Source: Apis mellifera
Lineage: Eukaryota > Arthropoda > Insecta > Hymenoptera > Apidae
Length of the DNA stretch: 64,000 nucleotides
Reading direction: 5' to 3'
Assembly (NCBI RefSeq): GCF_003254395.2
Contig: NC_037650.1
Span: 1,860,001-1,924,000, forward strand
Positions 1 to 12,001 of the stretch are shown one piece after another (position 1 is the first letter of the stretch; the number at the start of each line of letters is the position of its first letter). The position numbers were made by a program, and so were the translations under genes. The notes under the pieces are model-generated. The model saw only the letters and a program-made list of their open reading frames with translations. It was not told where the DNA came from and ran no database searches.

Positions 1-240
1 ATTATTCCATTTAATCTACTATGACAAAAAAAGAATTTATAAAGATTCTAGCTTATTTTTTTAAAGTAAAAAATTAATGAAATCTATATTTATATTTCAA
101 ACATTTCAATGAACTATTTCAAAGCAATAAATCTTGGCAAAAAAGAATTTTGTGATGATAAATCAAATTACAATATAATAAAATACTTTATGTAATAAAT
201 CTATATTTAAAAATAATTATAAATATGAATATTCTATCAC

Positions 241-243
<3 letters not shown>

Positions 244-274
<31 letters not shown>
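244..274. repeat. (TA)n microsatellite
   Basis: An uninterrupted alternating T-A run in the upstream intergenic DNA, with A+T-rich flanks. Likely length-polymorphic. Confidence 0.95.
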
Positions 275-282
<8 letters not shown>

Positions 283-2010
283 TGAATATTCTAATTATTT
301 TTATTATATTATTTAATATATATGAATTTTTACATATTATAATAGAACAAATAACTTGTTAATTTTTAATTTTTAATGAAAATTTTATTAAAAACAAAAT
401 ATAACGATATATTTTTTTATTGTGATATTAATTATATTAAGTATTGATTAATATACAATGATTTATGATGATGTATCTTTGAACAAACTAATTAGCATAT
501 TAAAAATAAAAATCTAAAATTGTCTTCATTAAAATAATAATGAATAAGATTTTATTGATATTTCATATTTCTTAAAAAAATTATTTCTTATTATTATATT
601 TCTCTAAGTTTCTTGTTTTCAGTCTTTTTATTGTCAACAACAAATATAGACTTAAAACTAAAACAAAATCTAAATAATCTAAATCTAAAATTTCTCACAT
701 TATATTGTTTCAATATAGGCAAAATAGTTTTATTAATTGGAGATATTTTCATCAAGAAACGATGAAAAGTTTTTTGTTATTACTTCAATATATATGTACA
801 TATATATATATAGCTTACGATATTATTTGGATTTTTGTAGCAATATAAATAATAAACAGCATAAATATACTCAATAAAAAATTTTGAAATTGTTATAATT
901 TTGTAAAACAAAATCATATAATAATCAATCTGAATTCATTTTAATGAAATCTCTATTTTTACAGTCCTGAATTGAATTTCACAATAATTTTTTTTTTTTA
1001 TATTTTTACATCACATAACAAATAAACATATTTTTCTTTTTAAAAATTTAAAAATTTTATTAGCTGTTAAAATTATTGATAAATTTTTGATTGAATTTAT
1101 AAAAAAAATTAAAAATTTTGAAGATAAAATTTCTCTTTTAATAATAATTTCTTAACTTATTGTGCAATTTTTTTTAAATTATTAAATTTAAATATAGAAA
1201 AAAATGAAATTTTAACATTTTTTTAAAAAATATTTAAATATTTTAATTTTTATTTTTAAACATAACCAAGATTAAATATTAATTCGAACACAAATTAACA
1301 AAATAAAAAAATCTTTTTAAATAAATTATTAATCAGCGGATTTCGAAATGATAATAACTTCTATATTATATTTACTTATAATTATTATTTATTATTTTAG
1401 AAATATTAGCGTATTATCCTAACGTCCTTTATTTGAGAATAAATATCGACAGTAACACAAGCGATGGACAACATTGTACAGGTCAATAAGAACTACTTAT
1501 TTATATATTAACGTTGATATATATTTGAGTACATTAGCTTAATATATAAAGAAAAAGATATCAATATCTAAAAATAATATTTATTATTTAAAATTTTGAT
1601 ACATATCAATATCTACTATTAAGTCCAATAATTAATTTTATTTAGTATTGAATCATTCGAATATTATCAATATTTAATATCAATATAATAATGAATATTA
1701 AAAAATATAAAATTTATTATTTTAGTGTTATTTTAGTGTTATTTTAATATTATTTTCAACAAATATATTATGTTATCGAATAACGTAGAATAAAAAAGAT
1801 TATAATAATATTCTTCCTGTGAGAAAAAAGTTAAAGAAAAAAATTTGAATCTTTCATGAACTATTGTTCTTAATATTTTGAAAAGAAAATTTTCACTTAT
1901 TTCAACTAATACTGTAATCTTATCCTGCTGAATATAAATTAATATTACATTGAAATATAACTTTTAAATCAAAAATCTTTTTAAATATTGTTTTTAATGT
2001 AAAATAAAGT

Positions 2011-2161
2011 TATTTGTAAAAACTGACATTATATTTTTTAATATCATTTAATTTTTTAAATTCATATTAAAATTTTATGATATATATAATATATAATATT
2101 ATAAAATTAAATTGAAAAAATTAAATGATATTAAAAAATATAATGTCAACTTTTATAAATT
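2011..2161. repeat. Long inverted repeat (foldback), 34-bp perfect core arms
   Basis: The left arm at 2024-2057 is the exact reverse complement of the right arm at 2115-2148 (34 of 34 positions). Arms begin TGACATTATATTTTTTAATA on each strand. Similarity continues outward about 13 bases with three mismatches and inward into the A+T-rich loop. Folded RNA or DNA would form a long hairpin. It could be a short foldback or MITE-type element or a local inverted duplication; no coding capacity is present and no clear target-site duplication was identified. Confidence 0.85.
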
Positions 2162-2959
2162 TTAAGAATATTAACATTTTTCTAATATCACTATCAGTCT
2201 TCTTTCTAAAAGATAATTTTCTATAAATATGTTACTTAATGTTTTATATATTAGATGATTGATAAAATTTTGATAAATAAAATGAAAATTATATTATAAA
2301 GTTTAATAAAATAGAATAATTATAAATTTTATTAAAAGCTATGAAAAATATTTCAATCAATATCATTATAATTCTTTAAAATAATATCATAAGTATAAAA
2401 ATATAATTTATATAATTTATAATAAATTATGTCAGGAATAAATATTTTATTAAAAATTAATTCTTATATTTATCTCAATAAATATCAAATTTTATCAAAT
2501 AATTATTAAATATTCATAAGGAAAATAAATGTTTTTTATATATAATTTCATATCTTTTCTACTTTTACCTGGATCTTTTGCTTATTTCATTATCAAAGTA
2601 ATATTCCACAAATAGAGTAAAAAGAATTGTATAAAACGTAATATATAAAAATTAATATTATATGCTATTTTCGTAATAAAAAAAATTTACAATATTCTAA
2701 GTGATTTTAGAATTTTTCATTCTAATATTAATCTAAAAATAGAAATGATCTATTAATCTCAGTTTCTGAAAAATACGAGATTTTGTAAAATATATGTATG
2801 ATTTTATTTAAAAATAAAGTGTTAAATGAAAATTAAACATGTTTAGAATTTCATTTTAAATAATAAAGGAGAATTGTTTGAATATATAAGTATCAAACTC
2901 ATCTATAACATTTTATATTTTTATCTAGTTTTAAAAAGCTATTTTTATAAAAATTTGTA

Positions 2960-3147
2960 CAAATAATTTTAATACATTTAATAACATTTTTATATTTTTA
3001 TAAAAGAATTATACAATATTGAATCTCTAGATATTTTTGAAGAAATCGAGTAAATAATTTTAATACATTTAATAATATTTTTATATTTTTATAAAATATT
3101 TATTTTGTAAGAATTTGTTAAGCAATATTGAATTTTTAGACATTTTT
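2960..3147. repeat. Tandem duplication of a ~90-bp unit
   Basis: Two adjacent copies, starting near 2960 and 3051, share the order AATAATTTTAATACATTTAA, a run of TTTTTATATTTTTATAAAA, then CAATATTGAAT and a TAGA(T/C)ATTTTTGAA block. The second copy has extra bases in the middle. The divergence indicates an old duplication. Confidence 0.75.
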
Positions 3148-3541
3148 GAAAAGAAAACTATTCAAAAAAAGAGTTAAAACAATTTTAATATCATAAAATG
3201 CATTATAAAATTAATAAATAGCTTTATTTCTTAAAATAAAAGATATATTTAAATAAATTTAATAAGTTTTATAAAATGTTAATATTTAAGACAATATAAT
3301 ATACTGATATTTATTTAAATAAATAATATAAAAATTTGAAATATAATAAATTCATTTATGTATTCATTAATATTGTAATTCAATTTATGTAAATTATATA
3401 ATTGAAGAAAATAAAAAGAATAAATATTTATATAAGATTCATTTTTATTTTTTAAAAATAATATATATATATCATAAATTGTTTTACTTTTGATTTTGAT
3501 TCTATTTTTATTATATTTTTATCAAAAAATTTACATATGAT

Positions 3542-3683
3542 AAAATTTGTATGAAAATTTGAATATTTCAAACAATTTAGAAGTACACGTAAGTATAGAA
3601 TGTAGAATTTAGATAAAGAAATACTAGATAAAATCTCATAGATAAAAAAATTTGTATAAAAATTTATATCAAACTATTTAGAA

Positions 3684-3722
<39 letters not shown>

Positions 3723-3732
3723 ATGTAGACCA
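3542..3732. repeat. Direct duplication; TA microsatellite inside second copy
   Basis: Copy 1 (about 3542-3612) and copy 2 (about 3647-3732) share AAATTTGTAT(G/A)AAAATTT, the string TTTAGAAGTACA and then TAGAATGTAGA. Copy 1 has a short CGTAAG stretch after AAGTACA where copy 2 has a TA run (3688-3716). This captures a microsatellite expansion between two otherwise related copies. Confidence 0.75.
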
Positions 3733-6659
3733 AATGTAGACAACTAATTATATTAATTATACTTAAACAATTATAGAAAATGATAATATTACTATGTAAA
3801 GTATATTGATATTAGTATATTTCTCTTAATTAAAATAAAATCTTTGAATCTTAAATAAAAAATATATATTACTTACAATTTTATTTCTTTTTAATTTTTA
3901 AATTTTTTATTTACAAATATGATTTAATTTAATATTTTAAAATAGAATGAAATAGTGCTTATAATCAGATATTTTTATGATTTTGAACAATTTATTATTT
4001 TTAATATTCTTTGAAATATTTCTTTTATAATAATATATAGAATTTTAAAAATAAATAAATAAATTAATAAAAAAAAAATATATTGAATTTTCTGTAATTT
4101 TCTACAATATATTTTAAATATAAAATAAAACATTTTTAATTTTGAATCTATATATTTGCACTTCTATTAATTTAGATAAGAATGTAAAATTGGCATTAGA
4201 ATAATAAATAATAAATTATAAATAAATAAATTATAGTTTATATATATTTAAATATAAATATCATGATAATAGCATAATATATATTTAAATGTATTAATGA
4301 TTTAAATTTTTAAAGAAACTACATGATAAATTTTTGAACAAAAACAATTTTTTATTTTATAACATTCTATAATAATACTTTATATTTAAAAATCTGAGAA
4401 AATATGTATTTTTTTAAATTTATTAAGTTCATATCATAAAATTTATTTGATTAAAATTATGAAATGAATTGATTTACGGAATAACTTGTGTATAAAAATT
4501 TGATATATAATATGTCATATAAATAATATTTATTTTTTGAATATTTGATCAGATTCAAAATGTTTTATTTAAAAAACTGTAAAATAAAAATTCATAATTT
4601 TTTGATAATAAAAATAATTTTGCTTTAATAGATAATTATCTTATATATAAAAGAAAAATAAAATCATATTCATTTAATTAATATTTTCAAAAATAAAAAC
4701 AAAATTATTTTTGCATTTATTTTGTTATATGATATAATTGTTATATAATGCAAGATATTAAAAGCATATTTTATTATATTATGCAAAATCAAATGTTGTT
4801 TCAATTAAGGAAGTCGTAAATCTTTTAATATAATTTTTATAAAGAAATATATTTCAATCTATTGCTTATATTTATAAGCAAATTTTGAAAAAACTATAGA
4901 ACTTTTTCACAAATTTTATTTATAATATAAACTTTAGAACTCTTTTAAAAAATATTTTCATTATAAATTCTAATGAAATATATAAAAAAAAAGTTCTTGA
5001 AAATAATAGTTTTAAAAATAAAATTTTAAATAAAAACATAAAAATAAAAATTTTTTATATTTACAATAGCAAATAAATTCCTCGCCAATATCAAATATGC
5101 AATAAATAATATTATAATGATATTAAAAAACATATATCATTTTTTTATAAATATATTGATAATTATAATTATGTTATGTAAATATAATAATGTTATCTTA
5201 ATAAATTATTTGTATAACTATTTTATAATATATATATTGTAATATAATTAATATCTATTAGTTTTATTATAAATTTATTTTAATATATTTTAATAAATAA
5301 TTTTTTGTTTCCATAAAATTTTTATTATACTATTGATTCTAAAATATTATAAGAATATTTTTTAAAAAAATTTTTATAGAATGATAACATTATTTTCCAC
5401 ATAAATTTTGTAAAAACACAATATTTTCTTAAATAAAATATACAAGAAAATTTAAAAATTAAAAAATGAATTTTTTTTAAATTATAATAACTATTTATTT
5501 CGATCTTTGCAAGACAATTTATTCTATATTTTACTTGCAATTTTATATTAAAATATAGTTTTAATTCTAACCACTATGAATGTGATAATCTTATTCTTCT
5601 ACTGAATCGATAATGTTGAGAGTGACATTAAAATGATAAAGATATTTTGAAGTTTTCTATCCAAAAATAATATTATAAAATGAAAAAATTGTTATACTTA
5701 GATTTTATTATGTTTAATGTTTATATAATAAATATTTGTTTTTATATAAAATATTATTAATCTTTGATGGAAATTAAATTTAAATTTCATTATAGATAAT
5801 AGAAATATGATTACATTCCGTTTACATATCATCATATATATACTTTATAGTTATCAAAGTTATTATATGTTGATAAAAATGGTAACATTAATAAAATTTT
5901 ATTTCAATAATGTCGATAAATGATGATTTTTTGTGACTATAAAATAATTGATAATCAACATAATTTGTCTTTTTTTTTTTTATATTATCTTTGAAAAATT
6001 AAAAATTATTTTTATGAAAAAAATCGTCTTTAAAATTTAATATGTTATAATAATTTCAATTCATTTCATTTTTTTTATTGTAATATGTATTTATTATAAT
6101 ATTAATATGAAATAAAACATAAATAATTTATATTGTATTAAATCTTTTTTTTTATTTTATGCGACAAAGTAACCAGAAATGAAAAATATTTAAGCTTAAC
6201 ATATTAATATTTAAAATTAAATATTTTTTTTTATAAAAATAATATTAATAAATCATTGAAATTCTATAACATTTTTCAAATAATATAAAAATATAAAAAA
6301 ATATATTTATATAATGATATTAAATAATATATATGAATTAATATAATTTTTGTCAATTCATGGATTTAGATACATTATATTCAAAATAATTTTTTGTATT
6401 TATTAATAATATTCTTATTATATTATAATAAAAGATAAAAAATATGTTATAATAAATATTATAACATATATTATTGTAGGATTTATATATCCATTTATAT
6501 ATTATTTATATATATAATTAATATATCATTTGTATAATAATTTTATAATTTTTAATATATAAAAAAAAATTAAATATTTTTTTTATTTTATCAAAATAAA
6601 TATTAATTAATAGAAAGAAAAAATATAGTAAAAAAGATTTAAGATAATAAATTTCAATT

Positions 6660-7098
6660 TCTGTATGCGCGCTCGAAAGAGAAACGAGAAATCAAGAGGT
6701 CTCCCCAGCAACAGAATTTAATAAGTCCAGCAACAGCCACTAGAGGTGATAGCATCGCTAACGCGGTTGAGATGTTCGAACCAATGGTAGCACTTGGCAA
6801 CGAACGGCGGGATCAGTCAGGTTAGCCCATTGGTCGGGCAATCGCCAAGGGAGCTACGGTGGGACAACGGATAAACAGATTTCAAAGTTTCGAAGTGCTT
6901 GCAATGTGGTGCGTAGTAAGCCGCTGAAACGTCAACGAGGTGAAACGTATTCAAACTATTTTGTTTCGTTTCCTGTGACAAATCATAGGAAAGAAATTTA
7001 ATATGTTTTTTATTCGGAAACAGTTCGTAATTGTGTTTAAGAAGAGGTAGTTCCACCGGTATTTGTTGAAACAGATTCTCTCCTTAAAAAGCACGGAG
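6660..7098 (+). promoter_or_regulatory. Promoter and 5' leader of the FBXO5-like gene
   Basis: Composition rises sharply in G+C at about 6660, immediately before the gene. Visible elements are a duplicated CCAGCAACAG (6705-6714 and 6727-6736), a CHR-like TTCGAA (6775-6780) directly followed by a CCAAT box (6781-6785), a TTGGCAAC (6794-6801) and an inverted CCAAT box ATTGG (6829-6833). CCAAT plus CHR-type sites are typical of vertebrate G2/M-regulated promoters; assigning that role here is inference. No TATA box is obvious. Three short ATG-started frames (6772-6825, 6904-6927, 7003-7050) precede the main start. An in-frame TAG at 7048-7050 closes the main frame upstream. The transcription start site and any 5' UTR intron cannot be fixed from sequence alone. 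Confidence 0.6.
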
Positions 7099-7926
7099 AT
7101 GGATGAGGTAGAAAACGTAAATATTACCGAAACACCTCGCATCACGATAAATGCGAGCAGTCGCAATTCTCATGATAGTGTCGATAGTGGTTACTTGACT
7201 CTTCTTTCACCGCCACCATCACCGTCAGTGCCTTCATCTTCGTTTATAGCCTCCGAACCCATCGAGGAAGATGTGGAAATGAAACTAGTCATCGTGCCTC
7301 AGAGCACACCCCAGGTAACTACTTCACCTAGACGGAAGACACCACCACCACCTCCACGTATTGTTATCTCGCCGACCTGTAGAAAAGCTAGTCCCGCTAT
7401 TAGTTCGGCAGACAATCAGAAATTAAGCAAGCTCTCTATCACGTATCTTGCTGCTATCAAACCAAAGAGGTTGGATTTCAGTCATCGCGTCATATCTGCT
7501 GCTTTACATCATAGTAGAGCTACTCCAGATTATACAGGTAGAGAAACGGTGGATATATTGGCACTTCTTGGAGACAAAAGCAATCATTGGAGAATAGTTT
7601 CTAAAATATTATCTTTTCTTGGACCTCAGGATCTTTGTTCTATTAGTATGGTGTCTAAAACATGGAGGAGAATCTGTTTCAGTGATTCTAGGGCCAATGT
7701 GAGAAGACTGACTCATATAATACTCAGACAGAATGCTAAAGAGAATTTAAAATTAATTAAAAAATCAAAAATAGAAGGAGACATTCAAAGCAGTCCTAGA
7801 AGTAGATACGCTAGAAAAGGGTACTTATTAGAAGTGCAAAATCTTCTTCAAGTACAAGGAAATAAACGGCCACCTAGCAGTCCACCTGTTTCTCCAAGCA
7901 AAGTAAAATTCCACTCTTTTGTCAAG
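7099..7926 (+). CDS. FBXO5: FBXO5/EMI1/Rca1-like APC/C inhibitor, exon 1 (F-box part)
   Basis: This exon encodes residues 1-276 of a predicted 359-residue cell-cycle regulator of the Emi1/Rca1 family, nuclear inhibitors of the anaphase-promoting complex that stabilise cyclins. The start is the first in-frame ATG after the TAG at 7048, with G at -3 and G at +4; the longer open frame to 7063 begins at TTG. Residues 29-34 are DSGYLT, resembling the beta-TrCP phosphodegron DSGxxS of Emi1. The N-terminal third is rich in Ser/Pro with several SP sites, some followed by basic residues (TSPRRK, VSPSK), plausible CDK/Polo targets, plus a TPPPPPRI run. The F-box is at about residues 164-205 (HWRIVSKILSFLGPQDL, then ISMVSKTWRRI), the SKP1-binding motif. 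After it comes a basic linker with R239-K-G-Y-L243, where vertebrate Emi1 has its destruction box. The exon ends at AAG|GTAAGT, phase 0. Read-through would add VSKFFIFFKYI and stop at 7962. It joins 61916-62167. Confidence 0.9.
7183..7200 (+). other. DSGYLT phosphodegron-like motif (residues 29-34)
   Basis: Codons for D-S-G-Y-L-T lie in the N-terminal regulatory region. In vertebrate Emi1 a DSGxxS motif is phosphorylated and recognised by SCF-beta-TrCP, destroying the inhibitor at mitotic entry. Here the second phospho-acceptor would be Thr rather than Ser. A preceding D-S-V makes a doubled Asp-Ser. The functional role is inferred by position and similarity. Confidence 0.55.
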
Positions 7927-7962
7927 GTAAGTAAATTTTTTATTTTTTTCAAGTATATTTAA

Positions 7963-9350
7963 ATTAGTAATTAGATAGTAGTTATAATGAAATTAAGATA
8001 TCAAGTATATATTATAAATATATATTATAAAAAATATTGTATAAAAGAATTTATGAAATAGTATAAATAATTATACAAGATTATACAAAACATAACTTCA
8101 AAATTGTATAAGTTAGATATTACTCTAATATATAGTATATATTAGAATAAACTTTTATCAAATATGATTTTTATTTTACACAAAATAAACAATAGATAAA
8201 ATTAGATAAATATATTAAAATTATTTAATGTTTTTTTCTGTAGAGTTAAATACTAAATTTTACTTGTTTATAAAATTATTTTTTACAAATAAACTTTTAT
8301 TTTATAAAAAATAAATTTAATTCTATAATATAAAATTAAATTAAATAACTAGTTCATTAACCTATTTGTACGAACGTGAGAAAAGTGTGGTGTTACTACA
8401 TAATGTATAATGCGCAAACGTTGCGTATTTAAACGATACACAAAGTTTCTGTCTGAGGATCGTATTCGATCCCTGTAAAGAGAGAATTATATGTTCTATA
8501 CTAACAAGGGAGTTATATTCTTCTCTCTTATCATAAAACTTATCCTAACGGTTAGATATTTGAGCATTACAGCCAAATTTTAATGATAATTTATTACATT
8601 TTTATTATTAAAAATTGAAATTATCAAAAAAATATTTCAATTAAAATTTGCTGTTATATACCTATTATTAATTTAGGAAAAATATAATTATCATTTTAAT
8701 TTTAGATAAAAATTTAAATTCATACTATTATTGAAATATATGCGAACACTATTATTGATTTTTAATGAGTTATAATTAAATTTCAAGAAATTTCATTCTT
8801 GTCATATTACAGCTATTGCTAATAGAATAATGATACAACAAAATTGTTTTAAATATATTTTTGAAATTTTATAAAAATATTTTATCCTGAGAAGCTTTTC
8901 ATTATTAATTTATTTAATTTCAATATATATGCAATATATATATGTTGTAATATATATTCTTAAATTGAAAAAAAGACTTTTGAAATCAATTTAAAAAATC
9001 AGCAAATATATCGAAAATACTATTAATTTTAATGTATAATGTAAATTTCTAATTTTTTACCTCTAAAAAATTTTCAATTATTTGCTATTAATTTGCTATT
9101 TATACATTTTAATAAAATTAAAATAGTGTTAATTTTAATCTTTAATTAAAATATCCGCATATTTATCTGCGGAAATTATATTGTGGTCTGTGATATGTTA
9201 TACGTGTTGTAGTTAATATGATTGTTTGCAAGCTAAAGGTATCGTAATTAGAAGTGAAAATAAGCATATATATATATATATATATTCTAAACATATATAC
9301 TAATGTATTTTGATCTTTTTTGAATAATAAACGATCTACATCATCTTTGC
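7963..9350. other. A+T-rich intron segment, no gene seen
   Basis: Largely A+T-rich. A moderately richer patch at 8340-8580 contains a perfect six-base hairpin, GGATCG/CGATCC with a TATT loop (8457-8472), and an AACGGTTAG string. A short TA run lies near 9268-9286. No open frame or RNA gene was recognised. Confidence 0.7.
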
Positions 9351-9850
9351 AATTTCGATTAACGAGAAAACTGTAATGTGACGAAGAGATATCGGATATG
9401 AAATATCGTCAGATATATTTAAACCTGTAATTAGGTTGCTTATATTTCTTTTTCTTTCGTCATCATTATACTGATCTGAGGTTATGTTTTTACGAACAGA
9501 ATTTTTTTAAAGAATAATTATGTGGATAGTAATCGACTAGAATCGACCCAGTCTAGAATTTTTTTTAATAATCCTATGTGAGGTAGTATATATCTTAGCG
9601 GCGGTAATTTGCACATGAGTGAACGAACGAATTCGAATTAAACAACATAATTGTTTCGTTGGTGAAATCATCTGTTTGACATTGATTTATTGTAATTTCT
9701 TCTTTGAAATGCCGCTTGCTCGTCAACCACAACGGTAGATATGTTCAACCCTGAAAAATTACCCTCTCGCAATGGATGACCTTCTTGGAACGTATGTATA
9801 ACAAATTTTGCATTCTTTAGAGCTAATTTGATAGCATTGAGATGCAAAGT
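9351..9850. other. GC-richer intron island
   Basis: Moderately GC-enriched non-coding sequence, including AATCGACTAGAATCGACCC (9531-9549, a repeated AATCGAC) and CCACAACGGTAG (9727-9738). No coding frame of note. Candidate regulatory island by composition only. Confidence 0.4.
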
Positions 9851-11430
9851 ACATATACATATATTTCTTGTTATAAAATTTAATCAAAGTTATTATATGA
9901 TTTATTATAATTTATATAAAATATAAATTATATTTTGTTTTTATAGAATATATTATATTAATTTATATTAATAGATTTTTTTCATGTATAAAGAATCTAG
10001 TATCCTAGAAATATTCATTTTAATAATATTTACAAAATATGGTAAATTTATTAATATAATAAATTTTATAATCTTTTCCTAAAATCTACAAATATTTATG
10101 AATATATTGGTTCCTCTTTGGAAATTGTTTCTTATTTTTCAAAAGATTTTAATCTTAATATTCTGCGGATTATATTTTATATTGGCTGCATTGTGAATGT
10201 TTTATTAGTATTTCTATTGTTTCTTTACTTCTTTTTAAAAGCACATTTTACACGCTCAGTTATTATTGATAAAATGAAAGTGCACTTATCTTTTATTGTT
10301 TACCTTAATATATACCTTAATATATACCTGAAAATTGTGATATGATCTTTTGTATGTAACGATATATTTAGATCTATGTATACTATATTTTGCTTTGCAT
10401 CTTTGATACAATATTAAAATTCCTATATAAATATATTATAATTATATGTGTCTTATATTTATTATTTATTAATTAAGAAGCAAAACAATTGAAAAATAAA
10501 AAAAAATACAGTAAACTTATATATAATATAAAAAACTTATATATAATATAAAAGTATATATAATTAACAGTATAATATAAAATATACATTCAATTTATTT
10601 GATATTTGCTCTTTTTTTTCATTATACAATGTAATTTAATTAAATTTATATTTTATTCCATTATATATAAACAATAATTTTTATTTATGTATATGTTTTA
10701 TTTATGTATAAAATCATAAATATCTTTTATATAGGTATATAAATTGAATAAATATCAATTTTTATTTGTATGCGGAAATTTTATAATTAATATCTTATAT
10801 ATTATTATATATAAAATGATTAATTTGATTATAGCGATAATCCTAATGATACGAATGACATTCTGGGTTATTTCTAAAATTCTGCTACAATATACTTTTA
10901 AAATAAATTTTTCCATTAAAATTATATTAACACAAATTATACTATTATTAAAATAGAATGCTTGAAAAAAATTAATTATTTTTTATTGATTCAGATTTCC
11001 AATTGGTCACATTAAAATTAAAAATATTTAAAATTTTTTTCTATTTCTAATAATTTATAAAATTTTTTTAATTTTTTAACAAATTATTAATAATAGAAAT
11101 TTTTTATTAAAAATTTATATTTGTTTACATAATAAAAATCAAACGATAACGAATTCCCAGAATAAATATTGTAACAAAATCGTAAATATTACATTTTTTT
11201 TTTACAAAAATTTTAATTTTGTAACGAAAAATATTTTATTTTTTTGATCAATATACTTATTATTATTATTTTAAAAATGATTGTTTCTTTATAGCAAATG
11301 TAGTCATTAAATATTAATAAAAATTAAAATTAATAGAATAGAGAATATATAAATAATTAAAAATATTTTTATTTTTCAACAAAATCTTTTTCTAACAATA
11401 TATATATATATAAAACATTTTCGAATTATC
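9851..11430. other. A+T-rich intron segment with a short tandem repeat
   Basis: A+T-rich, no gene. Two copies of an AAACTTATATATAATATAAA unit lie in tandem at about 10513-10552. Open frames at 10118-10345 and 10744-10956 are Ile/Leu/Phe-rich and look like composition artefacts. Confidence 0.7.
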
Positions 11431-11439
11431 GAATTCAGA

Positions 11440-11900
11440 TTATGCAAACGGATTTTCCATTTATTATATTATTCCTCGTCAAAGTGCTAGGTAATTCCAT
11501 TCCAGGGGAGAGAAAGCGCATACAGACTCGTTTCCCTTCATTCATAGGGGCGAGCACGTTAATAATAACGTGTCTATTCCGTACTTCGGAGTAGTATGCC
11601 AACTACCTGCCATTAGCACCTTCAGCTTTCGCTGGTGTATATTTCTTCTCGCTTTAAATTACGATAGCGGTAGATTAGAGAGGGTAGACGCTTTGTTATC
11701 ACTGTGCGAGTAACAAAAGCTCTCGCGCATGATGGCATGCGGCACTTCAAGGTCTTTTGTGTTGCACGCATCGCGATAACAAAGTATTCATTAGCTTGTT
11801 TATCAAACGAATTACCATTTCATACCGCAAATTAATTTGTTGCAATCTTAAACAGTCATCTGACTTAACGTCAATTGGTAAATTTTTTCACGGTATCAAA
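11440..11900. promoter_or_regulatory. GC-richer intron island with CACGTTA inverted repeat
   Basis: A compact island against A+T-rich flanks. It holds an inverted repeat CACGTTA...TAACGTG (about 11555-11571) and TCAAGGTC at 11747-11754, which resembles an FTZ-F1/ERR-type nuclear receptor half-site but misses the last consensus base. Several CpG-containing strings such as TCTCGCGCAT and GCATCGCGATAAC follow. No believable protein. Enhancer or promoter function is inferred from composition and motif density only. Confidence 0.4.
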
Positions 11901-11954
11901 TATTTTTTGTCGCCCAATATTTGATAACTATTGTATAGACGTAAATATTAATAT

Positions 11955-11957
<3 letters not shown>

Positions 11958-12000
<43 letters not shown>
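11958..12000. repeat. (TA)n microsatellite
   Basis: Long uninterrupted TA dinucleotide run in the intron, immediately downstream of the 11.4-11.9 kb island. Confidence 0.95.

Positions 12001-12001
<1 letters not shown>

Larger units (their letters stand above)
1..6650. other. A+T-rich intergenic region upstream of the FBXO5-like gene
   Basis: No believable gene was seen in this stretch on either strand. Open frames are short and made of Ile/Lys/Asn/Tyr/Phe codons, as expected for A+T-rich non-coding DNA. It contains a TA microsatellite near 244-274, a long inverted repeat at 2011-2161, a tandem duplication at 2960-3147 and a direct duplication at 3542-3732 with a TA microsatellite inside its second copy. 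Base composition changes abruptly near 6660, where the promoter/leader of the downstream gene begins. Confidence 0.75.

Noticed and set aside
5325..5540. 71-codon minus-strand frame upstream
   Set aside because: Lys/Phe/Tyr/Ile-rich composition in A+T-rich DNA, no motif or start context.
7063..7098. Longer start for exon 1 at 7063
   Set aside because: The codon at 7063 is TTG, not ATG; the first in-frame ATG after the TAG at 7048 is 7099 with a good context.
6817..7166. Minus-strand frames opposite the leader and exon 1
   Set aside because: Shadows of the promoter/exon 1 sequence with no domain.
8457..8472. Possible tRNA T-arm (GGATCG...CGATCC)
   Set aside because: No TTCGANN seven-base loop with flanking stem, no anticodon arm or acceptor stem around it; just a small hairpin.
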